From UBA3951 sp050952125 (lineage in GTDB: Bacteria > Bacillota > Sulfobacillia > Fermentithermobacillales > Fermentithermobacillaceae), in contig JBMNKK010000001.1 of NCBI GenBank assembly GCA_050952125.1, positions 404,945 to 468,944 of the forward strand: a stretch of DNA of 64,000 nt, in the 5' to 3' direction. The position numbers and the translations under genes are program-made. The notes under the pieces were generated by a model, which saw nothing but the letters and a program-made list of their open reading frames with translations, was not told the origin of the DNA and did not search any database. The number at the start of each line of letters is the position of its first letter. The stretch's first letter is position 1. Positions 34,791 to 42,928 of this stretch are shown here, piece by piece.

Positions 34791-35930
34791 CTACTCCCCT
34801 CCCCGTTGTGTCGGGTCAAGTGCGTCTCTTAGCCCGTTTGAAAAGAGGTTGAACGAGATCATCAAGAGCGATATGAGCAAGGCGGGGAACAGCGTCTGAT
34901 AAGGATACTGAAGCAGCACCTTCTGGCCGTCTGAAAGGAGAACGCCGATGGACGGCTTGGGAGCCTGCAGTCCTAGGCCTATAAACGCGAGGAAGGCTTC
35001 GGAGAATATGGCTCCGGGTATGGATATCATGGCGCGGGTTATGATGGGCCCTATGGAGTTGGGCAGGATATGGCGGAAAATGAGCGTCCTGTCAGGCACA
35101 CCAAGGGTCCGGGCGGCCAGCACGTACTCCCTGCCTTTGAAGCGATAGAACTGAGCCCTAATGAGCCTGGCAGTTCCAATCCACCCGGTGATCGTTAGCG
35201 CCAATATGATCGATATAATGCCGGTTCCAAACAGAAGTATGAACATCATCGTCATGACCAAGTACGGTATTCCCGAAAGGATCTCCGCAAACCGCATCAT
35301 CAGCATGTCTGTCTTCCCGCCGTAGTAGCCGGCAATCGAACCGTAGACAATGCCGATAAAGACATTCGTCAAGACTGCCAAGAACGCTATCAAGAGCGAT
35401 ATTCTCGAACCCCAGAAAAGCCTCGTGAAAAGATCGCGGCCGAGGTAATCCGACCCGAACCAGAAGTACATATCCTTGGCGCCGCGCAAGGCGTAGTAGT
35501 CAACCAGCACGTCAGCTATCTTGATGCCGTTGACAACTCTCTCGTTGCGAATCTCAATGATTGCTTCCGGAGGAAACTCATCGACAGTGGTCATTCTCCT
35601 GTTCATAAGGAGTCGCGTCCCATCGGCTATGCCGTACTTCTCAAGAAAGGGTATCCTGGGCGGCATGTCTCTCAAGTGGGTGTGCTGCTGGACGTAGGTA
35701 TAGTCGGTGAAGTACGGCGCACAGATCGAGAAGACAATGATGATGGATATCATCCAGAATGATATGACAGACACCCTGTTCTTGGTGAACCGGATAAGGG
35801 CGTCTTTGAAGAACCCGATAGGTTGGGTCTGAAATGCCTCGTCACGGATCTCGCCTCTTGAGACCGGCTCAAAGCAGGAATCCGGAAGATTGAGGAAGTC
35901 CTCGGGCATGTTGCTTCTATCGATAATCAT
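34791..35930 (-). CDS. oppC: Oligopeptide ABC transporter permease OppC
   Basis: 379 residues. N-terminal cytoplasmic stretch (FFKDALIRFTKNRVSVISFW), about six transmembrane helices, the EAA-type loop EYVLAARTLGVPDRTLIFRH, and a C-terminal ALLISLLMISFNLFSNGLRDALDP, all typical of OppC. An insert of about 100 residues between TM1 and TM2 (PRIPFLEKYGIADGTRLLMN through KDMYFWFGSDYLGRDLFTRL) is long for the family and probably extracytoplasmic. Starts within the end of oppB (ATGA-type overlap). Confidence 0.94.
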   Translation of the reverse strand: MIIDRSNMPEDFLNLPDSCFEPVSRGEIRDEAFQTQPIGFFKDALIRFTKNRVSVISFWMISIIIVFSICAPYFTDYTYVQQHTHLRDMPPRIPFLEKYGIADGTRLLMNRRMTTVDEFPPEAIIEIRNERVVNGIKIADVLVDYYALRGAKDMYFWFGSDYLGRDLFTRLFWGSRISLLIAFLAVLTNVFIGIVYGSIAGYYGGKTDMLMMRFAEILSGIPYLVMTMMFILLFGTGIISIILALTITGWIGTARLIRAQFYRFKGREYVLAARTLGVPDRTLIFRHILPNSIGPIITRAMISIPGAIFSEAFLAFIGLGLQAPKPSIGVLLSDGQKVLLQYPYQTLFPALLISLLMISFNLFSNGLRDALDPTQRGGE

Positions 35931-36877
35931 CGTCCGCCCCCCATGCGAATGCGAGGATCCAATAGGCCGTACGATATGTCTACAATCAGAATTGTGACCA
36001 ATGACACCATGGAGTAGAAAATCAAAATCGCGATTGTAAGCGGATGATCGCCTGCATTGATGGAGTTGACCATCATCCCGCCCATGCCCGGTATGGAGAA
36101 GATGCTTTCAACTACCAACGAGCCACCCATAATGCCTGTGAACATGGGTATGATTATGTTCGCGAGAGGAACGCAGGAATTCCTAAACGCATGCCGCACG
36201 ATCGCCTGGGTCCGGGTAAGACCTTTGGTCCTGGCCAGGAGCAGGAACTCCGATCCCATCGTCTCAATCAACTCGCCTCTCAAGTACCTCGTGACAGTCG
36301 CAATGGGGTTCAGCGACAAGGCGATAACAGGCAACACAAGAGAGGTAGCCATCTGCTTGAAGGTTGTGGCAGCAGGGTTATATAGGGTCGGGAAAATCGG
36401 AATTTTGAACGTCAGGAAATACTGCATGAGCGATGCAAACACAAACGAGGGAATCGATATGCACAAGATAACCATGAGCGAGAGGATGTGGTCCGGCAGC
36501 TTGTTCTTGCGGAGAGCCGCGATCGTGCCGGCGGTTACCCCGAGGGGCAGCGAAATGAACAGCGAAAACACGTTTATCAGCATGGTCAGGGGCAGTCTGG
36601 ATGTGATTACTTCAAAGACAGGCAGACTGGGCTTTATCTTAACTGAGGTCCCCCAATCTCCGTCGAGCACTATTCCGCGCAAAAAGTAGTAGTACTGAAC
36701 GTACAGAGGTTTATCCAGATGCATTTTCCGTTCCAGGATTTCAACCACATAAGGGGGAAGCTCCGGATTATCGAAGATGTTCTGGGGCATCAACCTGATC
36801 ACAAAAAACGACAGGCTCACAATTATGAATAACGTTATCATCATCGCGACAATGCGACCGGCTATGTATCTTGCCAT
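35927..36877 (-). CDS. oppB: Oligopeptide ABC transporter permease OppB
   Basis: 316 residues, six transmembrane helices. Begins MARYIAGRIVAMMITLFIIV, has the permease loop EFLLLARTKGLTRTQAIVRHAFRNS and the C-terminal SIFSIPGMGGMMVNSINAGD with ISYGLLDPRIRMG, as in OppB/DppB. Forms the membrane channel with OppC. Separated from oppA by 131 nt containing a stem-loop. Confidence 0.95.
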   Translation of the reverse strand: MARYIAGRIVAMMITLFIIVSLSFFVIRLMPQNIFDNPELPPYVVEILERKMHLDKPLYVQYYYFLRGIVLDGDWGTSVKIKPSLPVFEVITSRLPLTMLINVFSLFISLPLGVTAGTIAALRKNKLPDHILSLMVILCISIPSFVFASLMQYFLTFKIPIFPTLYNPAATTFKQMATSLVLPVIALSLNPIATVTRYLRGELIETMGSEFLLLARTKGLTRTQAIVRHAFRNSCVPLANIIIPMFTGIMGGSLVVESIFSIPGMGGMMVNSINAGDHPLTIAILIFYSMVSLVTILIVDISYGLLDPRIRMGGGR

Positions 36878-36947
36878 TGTTACCCCCCCAAAAACCCTTC
36901 ACAGGGTAGGGTATAGCGTTTGATGTTAGGGCGTTTAGAAGGAGCCG

Positions 36948-36982
36948 TTGTTAGGGCCGCTTTTTCACAGCAGCCCTAACAA
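36948..36982 (-). promoter_or_regulatory. Intercistronic stem-loop between oppA and oppB
   Basis: TTGTTAGGGC (36948-36957) pairs with GCCCTAACAA (36973-36982), a perfect 10-bp stem with a 15-nt loop. Placed downstream of the oppA stop in an operon, it probably protects or attenuates mRNA so that binding protein is made in excess of the permease. A partial third copy, ATGTTAGGGC, lies at about 36923. Confidence 0.6.
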
Positions 36983-37008
36983 CAGCGCACTTGGTGCCTT
37001 GGTAAACG

Positions 37009-38760
37009 CTACTCGACGATGTCAGCGAACATGGTTCCAAAACCAAATCCCGGAATGTACTCGGAACAAGGAAGAACCATTCTCTCGCTGTACATCGTGT
37101 AGGACACGGTATCGTACAGAGGTACGTTGATGACGTCTCGCAGGTAAAGGGCCTCGAGTTCGGCAGTCATCTTGACCATCAACTCGGGGTTGAGCCTGAC
37201 TTCTTCTTCCTGACAAGCCGCAAATTGCCTGTCGAAGTCCTCGCTTATGAAGGAGTTGGGCCTGGCTCTGTACGAGTCGACGAAGTACTGCATCGCCGCG
37301 TACGGATATACACGGGACAGCGAAGAGGCCCAACCGCTGAACGCCATCTCAAAGCAGTCCGGACCTGCCGTCCTGAAGTCGGTCATTGCGTCGTATGACG
37401 AGGTGGGCACGGCGCGCAAGTTCAGGGTGAACTTGTCTTTGCCGAACACCTCCGGAAGGTGCTGCTGGAGATACTCACCGATTAGCTTTCTACCGACGTT
37501 GGAGTCGTTGTACATAAGCTCAACGGTGACGCTGTCCTGGCCGATTTCCGCCAAAGCAGCCTCAAAGTACTCCCTGGCCTTTTCCGGATCATACCCGTTG
37601 TTGGGAGGTATCAGTGCCTTCGCCTCTTCGGTCATTCGGTAGGTTATGCCCTTCTCGGGATAAGCGCCTGCCTGGGTGTTGATGTAATAAGGAGCCGGCG
37701 TGGCGCCCATGAGTTCGGCAATGGTTTCCCTATCCATCGCCCAATACATAGCCTTACGGAAGTTCATCGTCCGGAGTATCGGGTTCTTGGTGTGGAGAGA
37801 GTTGATATCGATGTGCTGGATGGTGATGCCATTGTATCTCCTCGTGCGAGGATCGTCGCGATAGGTGTCCAGGGTCGAGCTGTCAAGCCCCATTACGTCT
37901 ATCTCGCCGTTCTCCCACATCTGGACGCGGGCGTTTCTGTCGGGCGTTATCCTAACTTCAACCCGGTCAAAGTGGAAATAGTCGGCCAACCAGTGGTCGG
38001 GGTTCTTCACGTAGACACGGTTAGCGTCAGGATTCCAGCTCTCGAAGAAGTACGGGCCGCAGCCCATGTACTGGTCAAGGCTGGCACCGTAGGTGGTGAC
38101 GGTTCTCGACTCATTCATACCCGCTTCGTACAGAGGTTCATACACCGGGAAGAGGGACCTGTCGGTGAAGTGACGCTTTACGTCCTCTGCGCGATACCGC
38201 TGGGTTGTGATGATCTCGAGGGTGTAGTCGTCAATCTTCTTGATGCCGACATCCTCCCAAGCAACCGGGGACTTACCTTCCTGAGCCTGAGTGTAGTACT
38301 CGAACCCGTTCTTGATCTTGATCTCACGGTCATAGAGGAAGTTTGCCATAGCGTTTGACAACAGGGGATCGAGCAGCATCTTGAAGGTATACATCATCGT
38401 GTCGGCATTGATAGGTTCGCCGTTGTGCCACTTGGCTTCCTTGCGCAGCTTAATGCGCCAAGTATACCCGTCATCCAGGCACTCCGGATCGCCGTCAGCA
38501 AGGTCACCAATGTATATCGCCGCTTTCCCGTCTGCGCTCGGAACGCGCCGATACAAAGAAGAGTGAGTGTAGAGCAACACATCATGTACGAGGGTGTCCA
38601 CGTCGTTCTGTCCGTTAAGCGACTTCACGTCATAAGTATCCGAGAATCTGAAAACCTTTGGCTGGGCAGAAACCTGCGGCGGTTCAGCCGGGCCACCGCA
38701 TGCGGACACCAAGACTGCAAGGAATGAAGCCAGTAACAGGATCGATAGCCCTTTCCTCAT
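37009..38760 (-). CDS. oppA: Oligopeptide-binding lipoprotein OppA
   Basis: About 583 residues. Signal peptide with lipobox LAVLVSAC (lipid-modified C21), then an SBP family 5 domain with WRIKLRKEAKWHNGEPINAD near residue 115 and the family's usual inter-lobe motifs (AMDRETIAELMGATPAPYY). ATG 38760 follows AAAGGAGGATACTG; the frame from 38787 is not needed. First gene of the oppABCDF operon. Captures peptides outside the membrane for import. Confidence 0.95.
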   Translation of the reverse strand: MRKGLSILLLASFLAVLVSACGGPAEPPQVSAQPKVFRFSDTYDVKSLNGQNDVDTLVHDVLLYTHSSLYRRVPSADGKAAIYIGDLADGDPECLDDGYTWRIKLRKEAKWHNGEPINADTMMYTFKMLLDPLLSNAMANFLYDREIKIKNGFEYYTQAQEGKSPVAWEDVGIKKIDDYTLEIITTQRYRAEDVKRHFTDRSLFPVYEPLYEAGMNESRTVTTYGASLDQYMGCGPYFFESWNPDANRVYVKNPDHWLADYFHFDRVEVRITPDRNARVQMWENGEIDVMGLDSSTLDTYRDDPRTRRYNGITIQHIDINSLHTKNPILRTMNFRKAMYWAMDRETIAELMGATPAPYYINTQAGAYPEKGITYRMTEEAKALIPPNNGYDPEKAREYFEAALAEIGQDSVTVELMYNDSNVGRKLIGEYLQQHLPEVFGKDKFTLNLRAVPTSSYDAMTDFRTAGPDCFEMAFSGWASSLSRVYPYAAMQYFVDSYRARPNSFISEDFDRQFAACQEEEVRLNPELMVKMTAELEALYLRDVINVPLYDTVSYTMYSERMVLPCSEYIPGFGFGTMFADIVE

Positions 38761-39060
38761 CAGTATCCTCCTTTTCTGGATACCCAAGCACGGGTTCCTT
38801 TGTAGCGATGCCGGTTCACTGTGTTATACATACTCCGCCAACCACATTTTCCCTGCCTAATTCCGATAATTCCTCGTATTTGAATAAAGATGAGGGCAAT
38901 AACTCGCGGGAATTTTCTACTGCATAACTGGACGCAGCCACTCTCGCCCGATCCCGGCGCCAGACGCGCCGCCGACCGGCGGACACCTTCTTGAACCCAT
39001 CGGACTGCGAGTCCGACAGGCACCGTCGCTCTGATGGCATTGTCCGCGCGACCTGATTTA
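38761..39060. other. oppA upstream region, no gene seen
   Basis: 300 nt between the oppA start and a repeat array. It contains a locally AT-rich stretch (about 38,820-38,930) that may hold the oppA promoter (TATAAC-like element on the minus strand near 38,824), but no convincing -35/-10 pair was found and no reading frame with family features. Confidence 0.4.
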
Positions 39061-39333
39061 TGTACGTGGTGCCAAGTGCCCAGCATATCCGCTGAAACCT
39101 GTGGGGTGCGTCCCGGATTTGTGTGCGTGGTAACCAAGTGCCCAGCATATCCGCCCAAACTATGGCGTGCGTCCCCACTGGTGCATATTTCCCGCAGAAT
39201 GTCACCACCAGTGCATATTTCCCAGGGAACGTCCCCATGGGCGCATATGTCCGCGCGAGACATCCCCACGGGTGCATATGTCCGCGCGAGACATCCCCGC
39301 CGGTGCACACGCCCCCCGGCCGGACCCCCAAAA
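39061..39333. repeat. 30/31-bp tandem repeat array
   Basis: Starts with two 61-bp units (39061, 39122) sharing CCAAGTGCCCAGCATATCCG, then 30- and 31-bp units at 39182, 39212, 39242, 39273 and 39304 with the core TGCATATxTCC...xxxxTCCCC. The best units contain ATGTC-CGCGCGA-GACAT (for example 39247-39263), a 5-bp stem with a 7-nt loop. Intergenic, between oppA and the tRNA operon, which both read leftwards. Reading frames on both strands stay open through it but show no start signals or domains. Confidence 0.75.
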
Positions 39334-39426
39334 ACCTTCAGACAGGCCCCATCCCCTCGGATAGGTCGAGGCCTTCTCGCATTCGCAGTTCTGTGCTTCG
39401 GGGCACGGGCTGCGTCCGGAAAAACG

Positions 39427-39447
39427 AAAAACCGCACTGTGTGCGGC
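39427..39447 (-). terminator. Terminator of the tRNA operon
   Basis: Minus strand: GCCGCAC-ACA-GTGCGG followed by TTTTTCGTTTTTCC. It lies 40 nt past the last tRNA. Confidence 0.9.
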
Positions 39448-39486
39448 TCTTCTCTTAGCTACTTCCGTTGCATAGCTCTGAACTAG

Positions 39487-39572
39487 TGGTGCGAGGGAGG
39501 GGATTTGAACCCCTACGCCTTAGGGGCACTGGATCCTAAGTCCAGCTCGTCTGCCAGTTCCGACACCCTCGC
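39487..39572 (-). tRNA. tRNA-Leu (TAG)
   Basis: Class II tRNA with a long variable arm (GTGCCCCTAAGGCGTA region). Acceptor GCGAGGG/CCCTCGC, anticodon stem CTGGA/TCCAG with loop CTTAGGA (anticodon TAG), T-loop GGTTCAAATCC, encoded CCA. Confidence 0.95.
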
Positions 39573-39593
39573 ATCGCGGTCGTGAAAGATGTT

Positions 39594-39668
39594 TGGTGGG
39601 CCATGATGGACTCGAACCATCGACTCCCCGCTTAAAAGGCGGGTGCTCTACCACTGAGCTAATGGCCC
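39594..39668 (-). tRNA. tRNA-Lys (TTT)
   Basis: Acceptor GGGCCAT/ATGGCCC, anticodon stem CCCGC/GCGGG with loop CTTTTAA (anticodon TTT), T-loop GGTTCGAGTCC, encoded CCA. Confidence 0.95.
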
Positions 39669-39677
39669 ATTGAAACC

Positions 39678-39752
39678 TGGCTGGGGCGGCAGGATTCGAA
39701 CCTACGAATGTCAGCTCCAAAGGCTGATGCCTTACCGCTTGGCGACGCCCCA
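39678..39752 (-). tRNA. tRNA-Gln (TTG)
   Basis: Acceptor TGGGGCG/CGCCCCA, anticodon stem TCAGC/GCTGA with loop CTTTGGA (anticodon TTG), T-loop GGTTCGAATCC, discriminator G and encoded CCA. Confidence 0.94.
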
Positions 39753-39757
39753 GCGTA

Positions 39758-39834
39758 TGGCGCGCCCGGCAGGACTCGAACCTGCAACCTTCAGATCCGA
39801 AGTCTGTAACTCTATCCAATTGAGCTACGGGCGC
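39758..39834 (-). tRNA. tRNA-Arg (TCG)
   Basis: Acceptor GCGCCCG/CGGGCGC, anticodon loop CTTCGGA (anticodon TCG) on stem ACAGA/TCTGA with an A-A mismatch at the outer pair, T-loop GGTTCGAGTCC, encoded CCA. Confidence 0.92.
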
Positions 39835-39858
39835 GTGCCGGATCTCCGGAAAACAAAT

Positions 39859-39936
39859 TGGGGTGAATGACGGGAATTGAACCCGTGACCTCCAGGGCCA
39901 CAACCTGGCGCTCTAGCCAACTGAGCTACATCCACC
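39859..39936 (-). tRNA. tRNA-His (GTG)
   Basis: Acceptor GTGGATG/CATTCAC with an extra encoded G at -1 (position 39936) facing discriminator C, the tRNA-His hallmark. Anticodon stem CCAGG/CCTGG with loop TTGTGGC (anticodon GTG), encoded CCA. Confidence 0.95.
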
Positions 39937-39955
39937 ACAAACCTTTGACGAATAT

Positions 39956-40031
39956 TGGCGCGCCTGGTAGGAATCGAACCTACGACTCCCTGCTTAGAAG
40001 GCAGGTGCTCTATCCCCTGAGCTACAGGCGC
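39956..40031 (-). tRNA. tRNA-Arg (TCT)
   Basis: Acceptor GCGCCTG/CAGGCGC, anticodon stem CCTGC/GCAGG with loop CTTCTAA (anticodon TCT), T-loop GGTTCGATTCC, encoded CCA. Confidence 0.95.
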
Positions 40032-40034
40032 ACA

Positions 40035-40110
<76 letters not shown>

Positions 40111-40159
40111 CTTAAGCCCTGCAAACACAACCTTAGCGGCTATTTGAGCCGCACGACTC

Positions 40160-40188
40160 ATTTTACAGGATACCAGTGTGCGGGTCAA
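40160..40188 (-). promoter_or_regulatory. Promoter of the seven-tRNA operon
   Basis: Minus strand: TTGACC (40188-40183), 17 nt, TAAAAT (40165-40160), about 50 nt before tRNA-Gly. Near-consensus sigma-A promoter. Confidence 0.75.
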
Positions 40189-40260
40189 GCAACTGCTACA
40201 AGGCTTAACGTTCCACTCATACCACAAGTTTGAGCGGCTGAGAAGCTCTATCTTTGGCAT

Positions 40261-40333
40261 CCACCTACTCGGCCGCTCTTCGAAGCATACGTGAACATCA
40301 ACCTACTCGGTCACTCTCCGGAGCATCCGCGAA
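40261..40333. repeat. 38-bp tandem duplication at a gene 3' end
   Basis: CCACCTACTCGGCCGCTCTT at 40261 and CAACCTACTCGGTCACTCTC at 40299 start two imperfect copies of about 35 bp that continue GAAGCATACGTGAA and GGAGCATCCGCGAA. The second copy holds the last codons and stop of the serine hydrolase gene. A past local duplication. Confidence 0.7.
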
Positions 40334-41667
40334 CCAGCAAGCACAGCCCATGGCTTACCTGTGGAATCCGGATCTCCCTTCCGTTCTTCGTCGAAGTAGA
40401 ACCGAAACACCTGCTGTTGGCCCATAGCCTCGAAGAATAGCGTCCTCTCATCGGAGGCCTTCGCTTCGAACTCCTCGCCCTCGCGCCTCACAATAAGCGC
40501 GTCTCCGTCCATAAAGAGTTCAGCCTGCCCGCCTTCATCGCACCGGTAGAGCCCCGTGAAGCGCGTCAATTCCTTAGGCGAAGCTCCGCAATCAACTTCA
40601 ACGCTCTTCTTGGTGTCCAGGGGCAGTCCGAGGGCCACATTGACCGCCGCCAACCAAATAGCGCCGGCGGGAACACCCGTCACGTTTGTGAGCACAGCCA
40701 CGGTAATCCCTGCTTCCGGCACGAATCCAAAGTTTGACGATACGCCCGGCTGCCCGCCTCCGTGCTCGGCAAGAGTGACCCCGGTGCCGGCATAATCAGG
40801 GGTGACTTGCAGCGCAAAGTTATAGTAGGTCTTCCTCGCTGTCGGGTACATCGGGTTGGTCCACATGCGCCGGAGTCCTTCGACTGAGGCAATGCTGCAG
40901 CCGTTAGGGGCGACTCCTCCGTTCAGGTAGATGTGTCCATACTTCATGAGATCGAGGACGCATGACCGCACTCCCCCACCGACCTCATAGGTGCCGAGCA
41001 CCGGCCACTCCTGCTTGACGTGCTCTCCCTTCTTCTTGTCGTACACGTACGGCGTTGACAGATTGCCGAGTTTCTCGAGTTCCTCCAGATTGTAGGTCGA
41101 CCGGTTCATCCCGGCTGCGTCCAGAATGTGGCGAGTCATGTACCTCCTGTAAAGCTGGCCGCTCTTCCGCTGGATGATGAGCCCGTTCAGCAAGAACGTG
41201 TCGTTGCAGTAGCTGAAGTACTCCCCCGGCTTCCCTAGGAGCTCGTAGTCGGACGTCGCGATGTATTCAACGTGCTTGTCCAGGTCGATTATGTCCTGAC
41301 GTCTGGTCATCGGCGGAAGCCCTGTCGTGTGAGACAGAATGTGCCGCACTTTCACATCGGCCATATCTTCCACGCCCGATAGTCTGAACTCCGGAATGTG
41401 TTCAGTGACCGGATCATCCACCGAAAGCATCCCCGCGTCAGCCAACTGGGTTATCGCCATGGCGGTAAACGATTTCGAGACCGAGGCGCATCCGAATATC
41501 GTCTCGGGGTCTGCCGGATCCTTCGTCTCCACATCTTTCACGCCGAAACCTTTGGCGTAGACAACGCCGCTCTTGTCCGCGACCGCAACCGCAGCGCCTA
41601 CGATGTGATTTTCTTCCATTGTTTTCTCAACGTAGTCTTCGAACGATGTCCAATCTCTCTTTCCCAC
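40303..41667 (-). CDS. Serine hydrolase, class C beta-lactamase/penicillin-binding family
   Basis: 454 residues from GTG 41667, which has GGAG 8-10 nt upstream; frames from 41700 lack a site. The SxxK motif is SVSK (FGCASVSKSFTAMAI), the YxN-type motif is FSYCND, and VTLAEHGGGQPG supplies the third (HxG-like) motif. An extra C-terminal domain of about 100 residues (GLYRCDEGGQAELFMDGDAL) follows, as in many D-aminopeptidase or esterase-like members. No signal peptide. Last gene of an operon with an SBP and an M14 peptidase, so a peptide or D-amino-acid substrate is plausible. Confidence 0.88.
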   Translation of the reverse strand: MGKRDWTSFEDYVEKTMEENHIVGAAVAVADKSGVVYAKGFGVKDVETKDPADPETIFGCASVSKSFTAMAITQLADAGMLSVDDPVTEHIPEFRLSGVEDMADVKVRHILSHTTGLPPMTRRQDIIDLDKHVEYIATSDYELLGKPGEYFSYCNDTFLLNGLIIQRKSGQLYRRYMTRHILDAAGMNRSTYNLEELEKLGNLSTPYVYDKKKGEHVKQEWPVLGTYEVGGGVRSCVLDLMKYGHIYLNGGVAPNGCSIASVEGLRRMWTNPMYPTARKTYYNFALQVTPDYAGTGVTLAEHGGGQPGVSSNFGFVPEAGITVAVLTNVTGVPAGAIWLAAVNVALGLPLDTKKSVEVDCGASPKELTRFTGLYRCDEGGQAELFMDGDALIVRREGEEFEAKASDERTLFFEAMGQQQVFRFYFDEERKGDPDSTGKPWAVLAGSRMLRRVTE

Positions 41668-41742
41668 CGCAGCCACTCCAATCAACATTGTATTGAACAC
41701 CGGACTCGGTCAAGACAGACTCGAGTGATAACAGCCTTCACA

Positions 41743-42888
41743 TTACGGAGCGTCCCTGATCGCGGTCAACGCTTCCGCGGGGGTCTTCTGGCCGGACCAA
41801 ATAGCCTCAAAAGCCGCTTTGACCCGCTCAAGATAGCCAAGCCAGCCCGGGACTCGAGGATCGCTTACCAAATTGCATGTCGACAAGATGTTGCGAAACG
41901 TCTCTATCTGCGGATTTGGGTGGCGCTCCGTAAAGGACCCAGACCACTCCCGCAGCGGAGAAATCTTGTTTTGACCGATGGCCAGCGTCTCGACGTTCGA
42001 GGCCTCAGAAGCGAACTCGATGAACGCCTGAGCCCCGTCCGGATTCTGAGCTCCTCTCGGAATGCAGAGGACATCGGCAACAGAGAGCGCTTGCGGGCGT
42101 CCGTCCAACGAAGGCAGAGGCGCAGGAACCCACTTCAGGTCGGGGTGCTGAATCAGGCGCCGTACCAGCCAATCTCCTTCTACGACCATCGCTACTTCCC
42201 CTGACACGAACGGATCAGGGTCAAACCTGCCTATGGGATTCACGGACGCCGAGAACCGGTTCGCGCCCAGGTTGCGCGCTCGACCGGCCAGATCCACTAC
42301 CCACTCGTATGCTCTGACGTTGGCGCACGCATCAGGCGAGAATCGGCCTTCCTGGAACCACGCGCCTCCGAAAAGATACGGCCACATGTGGGGCCACCAG
42401 CCGGGGTATGAAGGAACCAGGCCGGGGCGCCCCTCTGCCTCGATCTCTCTCAGAAAAGCATCGAAGGAAGCGATATCCATCTCTGCCCTGAGGTCTCGGC
42501 ACTCAGCGGGAGGCGCCCCGCAGTTGACGTAGAGAGTAACGACGTTGCAAGACACGGGCACACCGTAAGCAGTCCTGCCAACCATACCTAGCCGCCCAAA
42601 AGCAGGGAGAAAGATGTCCTCGGGGTACCGGTCGATCGGTATCAACAAGCCCTGAAGTGCCAGATCGAGAACCTGGTGATCCTCGAGTCCGATGACGTCC
42701 GGCGGCTTACCCGATGATCGGGCCGCCAGAAACCGCGGGAGATCGGGGCTCGAAGACCAATCCCCGGCCGCTTCCATCTCCACAAGAAACCTGTCCTGTG
42801 AATCGTTGAACGCCGAGACGATCCCACGCATGGCGCGTTCCTCCTGGCCGCCCCACTTCTCCCAGTACCGGATAACCGATCTCGCCAT
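41743..42888 (-). CDS. Extracellular solute-binding family 1-like protein without signal peptide
   Basis: 381 residues with the layout of sugar-type binding proteins (SBP_bac family 1): YWEKWGGQEERAMRGIVSAF near the start, PDVIGLEDHQVLDLALQG, AYGVPVSCNVVTLYVN, and FVSGEVAMVVEGDWLVRRL. It begins MARSVIRYWEKW, directly in the first domain strand, with no signal peptide or lipobox, and ATG has AGGGAGGGG at normal spacing. No permease genes are near. Either a secretion signal was lost or it works in the cytoplasm. Lies 41 nt after the M14 gene and 75 nt before the hydrolase. Confidence 0.8.
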   Translation of the reverse strand: MARSVIRYWEKWGGQEERAMRGIVSAFNDSQDRFLVEMEAAGDWSSSPDLPRFLAARSSGKPPDVIGLEDHQVLDLALQGLLIPIDRYPEDIFLPAFGRLGMVGRTAYGVPVSCNVVTLYVNCGAPPAECRDLRAEMDIASFDAFLREIEAEGRPGLVPSYPGWWPHMWPYLFGGAWFQEGRFSPDACANVRAYEWVVDLAGRARNLGANRFSASVNPIGRFDPDPFVSGEVAMVVEGDWLVRRLIQHPDLKWVPAPLPSLDGRPQALSVADVLCIPRGAQNPDGAQAFIEFASEASNVETLAIGQNKISPLREWSGSFTERHPNPQIETFRNILSTCNLVSDPRVPGWLGYLERVKAAFEAIWSGQKTPAEALTAIRDAP

Positions 42889-42928
42889 CGTGTCCCCTCC
42901 CTATCGCTCAACATCCAAACCGGACAAC

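Noticed and set aside
39061..39333. CRISPR array
   Set aside because: Contiguous 30/31-bp units with no spacer sequences.
38816..39437. Open frames with Cys/Gly/His-rich repeats over the 39-kb array
   Set aside because: Same reason; no start signals and the frames shift with the 30/31-bp changes.
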